In this document: positions 23,868 to 31,739 of the stretch, piece by piece
How positions within the stretch are numbered: the stretch's first letter is position 1
Layout of the letters: each line of letters opens with the position of its first letter
NCBI GenBank assembly: GCA_009840115.1
Contig: VXOJ01000029.1
Coordinates: 1-35,139 of the forward strand
Reading direction: 5' to 3'
DNA: 35,139 bases
Source: Gemmatimonadales bacterium
GTDB lineage: Bacteria > Gemmatimonadota > Gemmatimonadetes > Palauibacterales > Palauibacteraceae
The notes under the pieces: generated by a model
What the model was told of the DNA's origin: nothing
What the model saw: the letters and a program-made list of their open reading frames with translations, nothing else
Database searches by the model: none
Made by a program: the position numbers and the translations under genes

Positions 23868-26610
23868 GAGAATGCGGAAGATCCTCGTCGTTGGGGCTCT
23901 CGGGCTGTTGGCGGCGCCGGCCGGCGTCCTCGCGCAGGGCGGGCTGGAGGTCATCGTGCGGAACGCCGAGACGGGGGCCGGTCTGCCGAGGGCGCAGGTC
24001 GCGCTGCCGGGACTCGGCTACGGCGGGATCACGGACGTCGAGGGCCGCTTCCGCATGCCGGACCTCCCTTCCGGCGCCGTCGCGGTCGAAGTGCGGCTTC
24101 TCGGCTACGCGATCGCGCGCGAGCAAGCGACCATCGTGGACGACTCCGTCGTCGTGCTCGAGGTCCCCCTGACGCCGACCGTGATCTCCGTCGCCGGCCT
24201 CGTCGCCGTCGGCAGCCGGTCGCGACCCCGGACGGCCACGGAGTCCATGGTCCCCATCGACGCGCTCACTCCCTCCGAGTTGCTCGACCAGGGGGACACG
24301 GACATCGACGACCTCCTCAGGACCACGATCCCCTCCTACAACGTCAACCCGCAGGCGGTCGGAGACGCGGCGAGCATCATCCGGCCCGCGAACCTCCGGG
24401 GTCTGGCTCCGGACCACACGCTCGTGCTCGTGAACGGGAAGCGGCGCCACCGGGCGGCGATCATCACCTGGATCGGGAACGGCGTCGCCGACGGCGCGCA
24501 GGGCCCGGATATCTCGAGCATCCCGACCCTGGCGCTGCGCCAGGTGGAGGTGCTGCGGGACGGCGCCTCGGCCCAGTACGGCTCGGATGCCATCGCCGGC
24601 GTCATGAACTTCCACCTCAAGGACGCCCGCTCCGGGGGCGCGCTCGAGGTGCGGGCCGGCGGCTTCGGCGACGGAGGCGGGGAAGGCTACACCATATCCG
24701 GGAACACGGGGCTGCCTCTCGGCGCGACGGGTTTCGCGAACCTCACGGCCGAGTACGGGCGCTCGAACTCGAGCAGCCGCAGCGTGCAGCGGGCGGACGC
24801 CGCGCTCCTCGTCTCCAGGGGGAACACGCACGTCCGGGACCCGGCCCAGGTCTGGGGCGCGCCGGAGATCGAGGACGACCTCAAGCTGTGGGGCAACTTC
24901 GGCTACTTCCTCGGCAGCGGCACGAAGGCCTACGCGCACGCGAACTACGCGAGCCAGCGCATCACGAGGGGCTTCTTCTACCGCAACCCGAACACGCGGA
25001 GCGGCGTGTTCAGCCTCGACGCCGGGGAGACGCTCCTCGTCGGCGACCTGCTCGACGCGCAGGACGGGGTCCTCGACGGCTCCGCCGGCTGCCCCGTCGT
25101 CCGCGTGACCGATGGGCTGCCCGACCCGGCGGCCCTCCAGCAGGTCCTCTCCGATCCGAACTGCTTCACCTTCCAGGAACTGTTCCCGGGCGGTTTCACG
25201 CCGCAGTTCGGGGGAGATGTGAGGGACGCCTCACTCGTCGTCGGCGTGGAGGGCCAGGTCGGGCGCCTGCAGTGGGACGTGAGCGGGAACTACGGCAGCA
25301 ACGAAGTGGACTTCTTCATCTTCAACACCGTCAACGCCTCGCTGGGCCGGGCCACGCCCACCGCGTTCGATCCGGGGCTCTACCGGCAGGTGGACATCGA
25401 CCTGAACGTGGACGCGGCGTACACGGTGAGCGATCTGCTCGACGTGGCGGCCGGGTTCGAGTGGCGGGACGAGCACTTCACCATCGGGCTGGGCGAGGAC
25501 GACGCGTGGACGATCGGCTCCCTCGCGCCGCAGGGGTTCAGCGCGGGGTCCAACGGCTTTCCCGGCTTCAGTCCCATCGCGGCCGGCGACTGGCACCGCA
25601 CGAACACCGCCCTCTACGCGGACGCCGAACTGCGGGACTACCGAAACGACCGCTGGACGCTCGGCGGGGCCCTTCGGTTCGAGAACTTCGAGGACTTCGG
25701 GTCGACGCTGAACGGAAAGCTCGCGGGACGGTACGCGCTCACGGGCGGCCTCGGTCTGCGCGGCAGCCTGAGTACGGGCTTCCGGGCGCCCACGCCCGGC
25801 CAGCAGAACGCCTTCAACGTCTCCACCATCTTCGACCGCGAACTCGGCGACCTCGTGAACAGCGGCACCATTCCCTCCACTTCGGCGGTTGCGGCGCTCC
25901 GCGGAGGCGTTCCGCTCGACGCCGAGGAATCCCGCAACTTCGCGGCCGGCGCCGTGCTGGATCTCGGGTCCTTCCTGCTCACGACGGACTATTTCCGCGT
26001 CGTCGTATCCGACCGCATCTCGTTGACGCAGCCCTTCAATCTCACCCCGGACGAACAGTCCCAACTCGTCGACGAAGGGATCGTGAGCGCGCGCAACCTG
26101 CAGGAATTCCGCTTCTTCACGAACGACTTCAGCACGCGCACACAGGGTCTCGACGTCGTCGCCACCTACGCGCCCGCCTCCAGCGCCGGCGGGACGGCGC
26201 TGAGCCTCGCCTTCAACCGCACGCAGACGAGGGTCACGGAGTTCAATCCGGCCAAGCTCAATGACACGCGCATTCGGCAACTCGAGGAGGGCCTTCCAGG
26301 CACGCGCTGGATTCTCACGGGGAAGCACGCGCTCGGCCGGCTGAGCCTCCTGGGGCGCCTGAGCTACTATGCCGGCTGGTTCGATTCCCGGGACGATGTC
26401 TCGTATCCCGGCGCCCATCTCGTCGACCTCGAGGCCGCGTGGTCGATCAGCGACGCGCTGACGCTCACCGCGGGAGGCCAGAACGCCCTGAACCGGTATC
26501 CGGCGGAGAATCCCGGCGCCACGTTCTCCGGCAACCGCTACGGTCCGGGAACCCCCTTCGGCTCCAACGGCGGCTTCTACTACCTCCGCCTCGGCTATCG
26601 CTGGAACTAG
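23860..26610 (+). CDS. TonB-dependent outer-membrane receptor
   Basis: This 916-residue protein has a signal peptide (about 1-26, ending VLAQ), a carboxypeptidase-regulatory-like domain (about 27-105; GGITDVEGRFRMPDLPSG), a plug domain (about 120-250; LVLVNGKRRHRAA, VEVLRDGASAQYGSDAIAGVMNF) and a long beta-barrel ending in FYYLRLGYRWN, with a near-terminal aromatic as usual. It imports a ligand across the outer membrane using TonB energy. The substrate is not evident; the surrounding exported peptidases suggest peptides. ATG 23860 overlaps the previous gene; an in-frame ATG at 23872 is also possible. Confidence 0.92.
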   Translation: MRRRMRKILVVGALGLLAAPAGVLAQGGLEVIVRNAETGAGLPRAQVALPGLGYGGITDVEGRFRMPDLPSGAVAVEVRLLGYAIAREQATIVDDSVVVLEVPLTPTVISVAGLVAVGSRSRPRTATESMVPIDALTPSELLDQGDTDIDDLLRTTIPSYNVNPQAVGDAASIIRPANLRGLAPDHTLVLVNGKRRHRAAIITWIGNGVADGAQGPDISSIPTLALRQVEVLRDGASAQYGSDAIAGVMNFHLKDARSGGALEVRAGGFGDGGGEGYTISGNTGLPLGATGFANLTAEYGRSNSSSRSVQRADAALLVSRGNTHVRDPAQVWGAPEIEDDLKLWGNFGYFLGSGTKAYAHANYASQRITRGFFYRNPNTRSGVFSLDAGETLLVGDLLDAQDGVLDGSAGCPVVRVTDGLPDPAALQQVLSDPNCFTFQELFPGGFTPQFGGDVRDASLVVGVEGQVGRLQWDVSGNYGSNEVDFFIFNTVNASLGRATPTAFDPGLYRQVDIDLNVDAAYTVSDLLDVAAGFEWRDEHFTIGLGEDDAWTIGSLAPQGFSAGSNGFPGFSPIAAGDWHRTNTALYADAELRDYRNDRWTLGGALRFENFEDFGSTLNGKLAGRYALTGGLGLRGSLSTGFRAPTPGQQNAFNVSTIFDRELGDLVNSGTIPSTSAVAALRGGVPLDAEESRNFAAGAVLDLGSFLLTTDYFRVVVSDRISLTQPFNLTPDEQSQLVDEGIVSARNLQEFRFFTNDFSTRTQGLDVVATYAPASSAGGTALSLAFNRTQTRVTEFNPAKLNDTRIRQLEEGLPGTRWILTGKHALGRLSLLGRLSYYAGWFDSRDDVSYPGAHLVDLEAAWSISDALTLTAGGQNALNRYPAENPGATFSGNRYGPGTPFGSNGGFYYLRLGYRWN

Positions 26611-26637
26611 CGCGCGACGCTAGTGGACAGGAGAGAG

Positions 26638-26710
<73 letters not shown>

Positions 26711-26792
26711 GGGTGGCGGGGCGGACCCGACGGGGCCTCCGCCCGGCGCGGCTCAAGCTAACACCCGCACCGACGCCGTACACCTTACGCGG

Positions 26793-27368
26793 TCAGCCCG
26801 GGGGGCGGGGCAGCCCGCGGAGGATCCGAACGCCGGAACTGTCGGCGGCCAGTGCCGCCGGGAGCCCGGCGGCCGCGTTGCGCAGCAGGCTCCGCACCTG
26901 CCCGGTGGCGCGGTCGATCACCATCATCGCCCGCGCGCCGGCCTCCCGATCCACCGTGGCCACGCCCTCCGGTCCGCTGAGTTCCAGCCGGTCGAGCGCC
27001 TCCGTCCATGCAGGATCGAAGGGAATCGAGTAGGAGAAACCCTTGCTCCCATCCGAGATCTCGCCCGGCGTGAAGCGGATCGAGAACAGCGTTTCCCCCT
27101 CGTCGTCGAGCCCCCGCACCCGGTAGTCGCCGGACGCCACGGGACGGCTCACCCTCCCCTCGTACGCGAAAGCAGGCTCGAGCACGAGTTCCCCATCGAC
27201 CCGGACCCCTCCCCAAAGCATGAGCACCGTCGACTCCTCCGGCTCATGAGACGGGTCCTGCCCCACGACGGGCACCGCCACCAGAGCCGCCGCTGCGACC
27301 GCCGCTGCGGGCGCGAGGAAGCGGGTCTGTAGCGCAACCCGCCGCAGGAACGTTTCCAATCCGTTCAT
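26793..27368 (-). CDS. small exported protein of unknown function
   Basis: This 191-residue protein has an N-terminal signal or anchor helix (about 18-36; LAPAAAVAAAALVAVPVVGQ) followed by an all-beta-looking domain (about 45-165; VDGELVLEPAFAYEG, GDYRVRGLDDEGETLFSIRFTP, FSYSIPFDPAWTEALDRLELSGPEG). The layout resembles the beta-sandwich accessory domains found at the C-terminus of secreted peptidases, but here it stands alone. I do not recognise a named family. ATG 27368 has no clear ribosome binding site; instead an 18-codon frame ends on it (ATGA overlap). It diverges from the orphan antitoxin gene. Confidence 0.68.
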   Translation of the reverse strand: MNGLETFLRRVALQTRFLAPAAAVAAAALVAVPVVGQDPSHEPEESTVLMLWGGVRVDGELVLEPAFAYEGRVSRPVASGDYRVRGLDDEGETLFSIRFTPGEISDGSKGFSYSIPFDPAWTEALDRLELSGPEGVATVDREAGARAMMVIDRATGQVRSLLRNAAAGLPAALAADSSGVRILRGLPRPPG

Positions 27369-27421
27369 GGTGGGGTACTACCCGCGATCCCCCGGTAGTG
27401 CTCCCCGTAGTGCTCCAGCAT
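27365..27421 (-). CDS. possible 18-codon upstream reading frame coupled to the exported protein
   Basis: ATG 27421 opens a frame coding MLEHYGEHYRGIAGSTPP, whose TGA overlaps the next gene's ATG as ATGA. The DNA contains two near-identical GGAGCACTAC units, giving the HYGEHYRG repeat. It may couple translation to a gene lacking its own ribosome binding site, or be chance. Confidence 0.2.
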   Translation of the reverse strand: MLEHYGEHYRGIAGSTPP

Positions 27422-27554
27422 GAACTCTCATACCCGTTGATCCTCCGTTGACGGATCCCGGTATCATGCTGTCCGAAAGCTCGGCGTCAGGCAACGCGTC
27501 GCGATATGATACTCCGTCGTCGACTACATACCTCGAAATCGTCGGAGCCGGAAC

Positions 27555-27770
27555 ATGCGCATATCCGAACGGGGAAAGATCACGATCCCCAGAGAGCTGA
27601 GAGACCGTTACGGCTTGAACGGCAACGTCGAAGTCGAACTCGTCCCAACCGAAGAGGGCCTTCTCCTACGAAAGAAGACGGCCGCCCGACACCCCGTGGA
27701 CCGGGTTTACGGCATCCTGGGGACGGGCGGGAACACGGACGAATACATCGAGGCGATTCGGGGCCGATGA
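27555..27770 (+). CDS. orphan AbrB-type antitoxin (VapB/MazE-like)
   Basis: This 71-residue protein has an AbrB domain at about residues 1-45 (RISERGKITIPRELRDRYGLNGNVEVELV) and a C-terminal tail (GILGTGGNTDEYIEAIRGR) of the kind that contacts a PIN toxin. ATG 27555 is preceded by GGAG at eight bases. No complete toxin follows: the stop overlaps an ATG that begins a short broken frame (see the next entry). It is unrelated in sequence to the VapB at 10598-10909. A TATGAT hexamer at 27505-27510 could be its -10 box, but I see no matching -35. Confidence 0.85.
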   Translation: MRISERGKITIPRELRDRYGLNGNVEVELVPTEEGLLLRKKTAARHPVDRVYGILGTGGNTDEYIEAIRGR

Positions 27771-27853
27771 CCATGGCGGACCCCGCGTTCCCGCGGGAAC
27801 GTTTCGACCGGCGGCGACGCTACCCGGCGCGGCGGGAGAGCCAGGCGCCGTAG
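27767..27853 (+). pseudogene. possible 5' remnant of a vapC (PIN toxin) gene
   Basis: ATG 27767 overlaps the antitoxin stop (ATGA), as a toxin gene would. The frame begins MTMADPAF, the kind of start I associate with PIN toxins (usually continuing VDTNVL...). After these eight codons it enters the CGTTCCCGCGGGAACG palindrome and becomes Arg-rich, ending at TAG 27853 with no PIN motif. It overlaps the 3' end of the convergent methyltransferase gene. The interpretation as a truncated toxin is inference. Confidence 0.4.
27786..27801. repeat. 16-base palindrome, copy 3
   Basis: CGTTCCCGCGGGAACG is the core of the 20-base palindrome at 2260 and 13812. Like copy 1 it lies between convergent genes (17 bases after the antitoxin stop, 18 bases from the methyltransferase stop) and is followed by TTTCGACC, close to the TTTCAACC after copy 1. 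Confidence 0.7.
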
Positions 27854-28539
27854 AGGAGGGCGCGGTAGTAGCGCCACGTGTGCTCGAATCCGGCGGCGGC
27901 CAGCAGTTCGAGGATGCGGGCCTCGGAAGCCCAGTGGATGCCCTCGTCGATTTTCGCCCGGAACGCGGCGCGTTCCGCCTTTCCCATCCCCTGGATCTCC
28001 CAGTATCGGCTCCACGCGGCGAAGAGTTCGTCGAAGCGGGGGCCGGTCCGGTCTCCGTGGAGTTCGAACAGGAGGAAGGGGGCGCCGGGCGCGAGGCGGC
28101 GGGCGATGTCGCGGAGGAGGGATTGCTTCGCGCCGTCGTCCGGGAGGAAGTGCATGACGTTGAAGCAGGTCGCGGCCGTGAAGCCGGCGTCTTCAAGGTC
28201 GTCGTCGAGGTCGCGAACCTGGCCGTGGACCAGCCGGACGCCGGCTTCCACGCCCGCCTCCCGCACCCGGCGTTCGGCGATCTCGATCATTTGCCCCGAG
28301 GGATCGACGCCGGTCACCCTCCACTCCGGCCGGACGGCCTTGAACGTCACGATCTCGATGCCCGTGCCGGCCCCCACCACGAGCAGGTGCGGGCACGGTC
28401 CGACCCGTCCCTCGAGGAGCGCGAGCGCCTGTCGGAACGAGCTCCGGTAGCCGGGTATCACCGTGCGGGCGATGTACTCGTAGTCGCCGCCGTAGTCTCC
28501 GTCGAAGTCGAAGGGTTCCGCACTCCCGTGTGTACTCAT
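27820..28539 (-). CDS. class I SAM-dependent methyltransferase
   Basis: This 239-residue protein has the Rossmann methyltransferase motifs: motif I LLVVGAGTGIEI (about 55-66), the acidic ribose-binding residue in VTGVDPSGQM (about 79-88) and a post-motif GFTAATCFNVMHFLPD (about 128-143). The class is clear but the substrate is not; it resembles small-molecule methyltransferases. No signal peptide is present, so it is cytoplasmic. ATG 28539 has only a weak upstream G-rich stretch. It diverges from the glycosidase gene, with two spaced TGTGACGTC repeats between them. Confidence 0.85.
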   Translation of the reverse strand: MSTHGSAEPFDFDGDYGGDYEYIARTVIPGYRSSFRQALALLEGRVGPCPHLLVVGAGTGIEIVTFKAVRPEWRVTGVDPSGQMIEIAERRVREAGVEAGVRLVHGQVRDLDDDLEDAGFTAATCFNVMHFLPDDGAKQSLLRDIARRLAPGAPFLLFELHGDRTGPRFDELFAAWSRYWEIQGMGKAERAAFRAKIDEGIHWASEARILELLAAAGFEHTWRYYRALLYGAWLSRRAG

Positions 28540-28575
28540 GGGCACAAGAGACCCCCGGCCCGGGATTCGTTCAAG

Positions 28576-28606
28576 TGTGACGTCCCGGCCTTGCGGATGT
28601 GACGTC
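28576..28606. promoter_or_regulatory. paired TGTGACGTC repeats, 22 bases apart
   Basis: TGTGACGTC occurs at 28576-28584 and 28598-28606. The 22-base centre-to-centre distance is two helical turns. The site lies in the 190-base space between the divergent methyltransferase and glycosidase genes, close to the methyltransferase start, and each copy contains the GACGTC palindrome. It is a good candidate regulator-binding site. Confidence 0.4.
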
Positions 28607-28729
28607 GCGGACGCGCGGGGCGTGAACCCGAAACGAGGTCGCGACTCGTACGGAGGGTGGTAGCGGCCCGCATGGCAAAGGGTCGCGGACGTATTGAGAT
28701 TCAGATTGCCGAAAGGCACGATGGTATAG

Positions 28730-29908
28730 ATGAAAACGAAGAGATTGGCCGCCCGCGCGCTGTTCGCGGCGTTGGCCGCGTTGCCCGTCCTCGCCGGTTG
28801 CGGCGCTGCCGGAACGGGGACTGATCCGGGCGTGTCCGGCCGGCCCGCCGCCGCAATGGCGGACATCGGGCTGGAAGAGAAGATGCGCGGCGTCTCCTTC
28901 TCCGCGCCGCGCCGCGAGATGGCGCCGGATGCCCTCGTCCGCGCCTCGCTGACGGGGGCGAACTGGGTCGCCGTCGTCCCCTACGCCTTCGTCGATCCCG
29001 CCCAGCCGCGCGTCGCGTTCGACCGCGAACGCCAGTTCTGGGGGGAGAGGACGGAGGGGATCGCAAAGACCATCGAATACGCCCGGGAGAGCCGGCTCTC
29101 CGTGCTCCTCAAGCCGCACCTCTGGGTGCGCGGACAGGGCTGGCCGGGCGAGTTCGAGCCCGACACGGAGGAGGACTGGGAGATGTTCCTCTCGGGATAC
29201 CGGGAGTACATCCTCCGGTTCGCCCACGTCGCCGACTCGATGGACGTCGAAATGTTCAGCGTCGGCACGGAGGTCGATCTCGTCGCGCTCGCGCGGCCCG
29301 ACTACTGGCGGTCGCTCATCGAGGAGGTGCGGGCGATCTACGGCGGCCGCCTCACCTATGCGGCGAACTGGGACAAGTACCAGCGGATCGAGTTCTGGGA
29401 CGCACTCGACCTCGTGGGCGTGGACGCCTACTTCCCGCTCGCCGACGACGCCACGCCGGACGTGGAGACGCTGATCGAGGCGTGGGAGCCGTGGAGCGAG
29501 GAGTTGCGCGAGGTCGCCGTCGCCACGGGGAAGCCGATCCTGTTCGCCGAGTACGGGTATCGCAGCGTCGACGGGGCGGCGGGCCGCCAGTGGGAGTTGC
29601 CGGAGGGACGCCGGGCGCGCGGCGTGCCGGCGAACTACGAGGCGCAGTCCGGGGCCTACGAGGCGCTCTTCCGCGTGTGGTGGGACCGTCCCTGGTTCGC
29701 GGGCGGCTTCGCGTGGAAGTGGTACGCGGGATCTCCGTCCGGAGAGTGGATCGCGACCGACTACTCGCCCCAGGGCAAGCCGGCGGAGACGGTCATGGCC
29801 ACGTGGTACGGCGGCGATGCGAGTCCCGGCACGCCGCCGGTGCTCACGCCTCTGGATCTCGCGGCGGATCGCGCCGCGGATCGGCCGTCCGGTCCGGCTC
29901 CGGACTGA
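28730..29908 (+). CDS. GH113-like glycoside hydrolase lipoprotein
   Basis: This 392-residue protein has a short signal sequence with lipobox LAG-C24 and a (beta/alpha)8-type catalytic domain. The likely acid/base is E181 in MFSVGTEVD and the likely nucleophile E274 in LFAEYGYRS, with WKWY near the C-terminus; this matches GH113 (beta-mannanase-like) enzymes. The substrate is uncertain. It is exported and lipid-anchored, consistent with surface polysaccharide breakdown. ATG 28730 is not preceded by a strong ribosome binding site. Its last 65 bases overlap the 3' end of rnhB on the other strand. Confidence 0.82.
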   Translation: MKTKRLAARALFAALAALPVLAGCGAAGTGTDPGVSGRPAAAMADIGLEEKMRGVSFSAPRREMAPDALVRASLTGANWVAVVPYAFVDPAQPRVAFDRERQFWGERTEGIAKTIEYARESRLSVLLKPHLWVRGQGWPGEFEPDTEEDWEMFLSGYREYILRFAHVADSMDVEMFSVGTEVDLVALARPDYWRSLIEEVRAIYGGRLTYAANWDKYQRIEFWDALDLVGVDAYFPLADDATPDVETLIEAWEPWSEELREVAVATGKPILFAEYGYRSVDGAAGRQWELPEGRRARGVPANYEAQSGAYEALFRVWWDRPWFAGGFAWKWYAGSPSGEWIATDYSPQGKPAETVMATWYGGDASPGTPPVLTPLDLAADRAADRPSGPAPD

Positions 29909-30587
29909 ACTCCAGTTCGGTCTGCAGGACCCCCTGGAAGGTGATCCGGTGGTGCGGCGTCGGGCCGTGCCGCCGGATCGCTTCCATGTGCTCGCGGGTC
30001 CGGTATCCCTTGTTGGACGCCCAGCCGTAGAGCGGGTATCGCGCGTCGAGCCGCCGCATCAGCCGGTCGCGCGTGACCTTCGCGAGGATCGAGGCGCAGG
30101 CGATGGAGTGCGAGGCCCGGTCCCCCCCGACGATCGAGCGGTGTTCGCCGAGTTCCGGGACCGGGTTGCCGTCCACGAGCACGAGTTCCGCCGGAACCGC
30201 GAGACGGTCGAGCGCGCGGCGCATGGCGACGATGGTCGCGGCGCGGACGTTGAGGCGTTCGATCTCACGGGTGGAGGCGGCGGCGACGCGCCAGGCAAGA
30301 CTTTCGGAGCGGATGCGGCGGGCGAGTTCCTCACGGCGGGACGGGGAGACCTGCTTGCTGTCGGTACACCCCTCGAACCGCTGTCCCGGGTGGAGCGCCA
30401 CGGCGCCCACCATCACGGGACCCGCCACCGGACCCAGCCCGGCCTCGTCGATTCCGACCACGACGCGGAGGCCGGAAGCCCAGCCCTCTTCCTCGTAGTC
30501 GAGCGGCGCCGTGGCCGGCGCCTTCGGAGACGCCTCCGGAGCGGGCGTCGCCGGTGTCAGTCGTCCTGCGTCTTGTCGAGCCACCAC
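29844..30587 (-). CDS. rnhB: ribonuclease HII
   Basis: This 247-residue protein removes RNA from RNA-DNA hybrids, including single ribonucleotides in DNA. The type-2 RNase H core is complete: GIDEAG (Asp-Glu), LVDGNPVP (third acidic) and [19 protein letters not shown] (fourth acidic). The usual GRG of DEAGRGP is GLG here (Leu instead of Arg; codon CTG). Residues 1-40 are a Pro/Ala-rich extension and the last ~20 are acidic/basic low complexity. GTG 30587 overlaps rplS by 31 bases; another GTG at 30584 is equally possible. It is the last gene of the ffh-rpsP-rimM-trmD-rplS-rnhB operon and overlaps the convergent glycosidase gene by 65 bases. Confidence 0.92.
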   Translation of the reverse strand: MVARQDAGRLTPATPAPEASPKAPATAPLDYEEEGWASGLRVVVGIDEAGLGPVAGPVMVGAVALHPGQRFEGCTDSKQVSPSRREELARRIRSESLAWRVAAASTREIERLNVRAATIVAMRRALDRLAVPAELVLVDGNPVPELGEHRSIVGGDRASHSIACASILAKVTRDRLMRRLDARYPLYGWASNKGYRTREHMEAIRRHGPTPHHRITFQGVLQTELEFSPEPDRTADPRRDPPRDPEA

Positions 30588-30928
30588 TTTCGCTCTGGCA
30601 CCCGGGCTCGCTTACCGCGGCGGTTGCGCAGATAGTAGAGCTTGGCCCGCCGGACATCGCCGCGCCGAACGACTTCGAGCCCCACGATCCACGGGGAGTG
30701 GAGGGGGAAGATCCGCTCGACGCCGACGCCGCCGGAGATCCGCCGCAACGTGAAGGTCGCGTTGACCCCCGCCCCGCGACGACCGATGCAGACGCCCTCG
30801 AACGGCTGCACGCGCTCCTTCTGGCCTTCCTTCACGCGTACGCGAACGCGCACCGTGTCCCCCGGCGCGAAGGCCGGGAGGTCCGTGCGCTTATATCCCT
30901 CCTCGATACCGGCGATTCTGGGATCCAT
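30557..30928 (-). CDS. rplS: 50S ribosomal protein L19
   Basis: This 123-residue protein is recognised from [49 protein letters not shown] and the C-terminal [18 protein letters not shown], the core L19 signature (about 115 residues in other species). L19 sits at the interface of the 30S and 50S subunits. ATG 30928 was chosen, with AAGGA about ten bases upstream; a GTG at 30994 would add 22 unconserved residues without a ribosome binding site. It has its own promoter candidate right after trmD. Confidence 0.96.
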   Translation of the reverse strand: MDPRIAGIEEGYKRTDLPAFAPGDTVRVRVRVKEGQKERVQPFEGVCIGRRGAGVNATFTLRRISGGVGVERIFPLHSPWIVGLEVVRRGDVRRAKLYYLRNRRGKRARVPERKWWLDKTQDD

Positions 30929-31039
30929 CGTTCGTCTATCCTTGTTCGCTGCGTCTCCATGTGCGTTTCCGGCGGCGTATCCATGCTGTGTCACGGGAGG
31001 GTAGCGGCGATGTGACGATGGGTACGGCCACAGCCCTTT

Positions 31040-31068
31040 ATTATATCAGTCGGCCGCGTCGAGGTCGA
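31040..31068 (-). promoter_or_regulatory. promoter candidate for rplS-rnhB
   Basis: A perfect TATAAT (31045-31040) directly follows the trmD stop, with TCGACC (31068-31063) 17 bases upstream as a partial -35. AT-rich hexamers are rare in this contig, which strengthens the call. A start near 31033 gives about 105 bases of leader before rplS. Confidence 0.5.
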
Positions 31069-31726
31069 GGAGGTCGGGACGGCGGCGTCGCGTCGCCGCA
31101 TCGGCCTGCGCGGCGCGCCAGCGTTCGATGCGGGCGTGATCCCCCGACCGGAGCACGTCCGGCGCCGGTCGGCCGCCGTGCTCGGCGGGCCGCGTGTAGG
31201 CGGGGGCGGAGAGGCGCCCCTCGTAGAAGGAGTCGGAGGAGGCCGAGTCGTGATCGCCGAGCGCCCCGGGGAGGAGGCGCACCACGGCGTCGATGACGAC
31301 GAGCGCGGCCGGCTCGCCCCCGCTGAGGACGTAGTCGCCGATCGAGACCTCCTCGTCCACCCAGGCGTCGACGACCCGCTCGTCGATCCCCTTGTAGCGT
31401 CCGCACAAGAGCGTGAGGTCGGACTCGAGCGCGAAGCGCACCGCCGTCTCGTGGTCGAACGGCCGTCCGCGCGGAGAGAGCGAGATCACGCGCCCCGGGC
31501 GGTCCAGCGCCGTGAGCGCGGCCTCGTAAGGCTCGGGCTTCATCACCATCCCGCCCCCGCCGCCGAACGGCTCGTCATCCGTCGTCCGGTGGCGATCCGT
31601 CGCGTACGCGCGCACGTCGATGAGCCGGTAGTCGACGAGCCCCGCCTCGCGGGCACGGCCCGGGATCGAGAGCCCGAGCGGGCCCTCGAGGTAGTCCGGG
31701 AAGATCGTGAGGACGTTGATTCGCAT
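31046..31726 (-). CDS. trmD: tRNA (guanine37-N1)-methyltransferase
   Basis: This 226-residue SPOUT-class enzyme methylates G37 next to the anticodon, preventing +1 frameshifts. Family signatures are clear: INVLTIFPDY, DEPFGGGGGMVMKPEP, SPRGRPFDHETA, LLCGRYKGIDERV, EVSIGDYVLSGGEPAALVVIDAVVRLLPG (trefoil-knot SAM site) and DHDSASSDSF with the catalytic Asp region. ATG 31726 is 13 bases after rimM. It lies in its usual place in the ribosomal operon. Confidence 0.97.
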   Translation of the reverse strand: MRINVLTIFPDYLEGPLGLSIPGRAREAGLVDYRLIDVRAYATDRHRTTDDEPFGGGGGMVMKPEPYEAALTALDRPGRVISLSPRGRPFDHETAVRFALESDLTLLCGRYKGIDERVVDAWVDEEVSIGDYVLSGGEPAALVVIDAVVRLLPGALGDHDSASSDSFYEGRLSAPAYTRPAEHGGRPAPDVLRSGDHARIERWRAAQADAATRRRRPDLLDLDAAD

Positions 31727-31739
31727 CGGACCGTTCGCC

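Noticed and set aside
28694..28730. TTGAGA and TATAGA as a promoter for the glycosidase gene.
   Set aside because: The spacing is 25 bases and the second hexamer runs into the start codon.
30929..30994. Extended start (GTG 30994) for L19 adding 22 residues.
   Set aside because: The extra residues are not conserved and no ribosome binding site precedes the GTG, while ATG 30928 has AAGGA.
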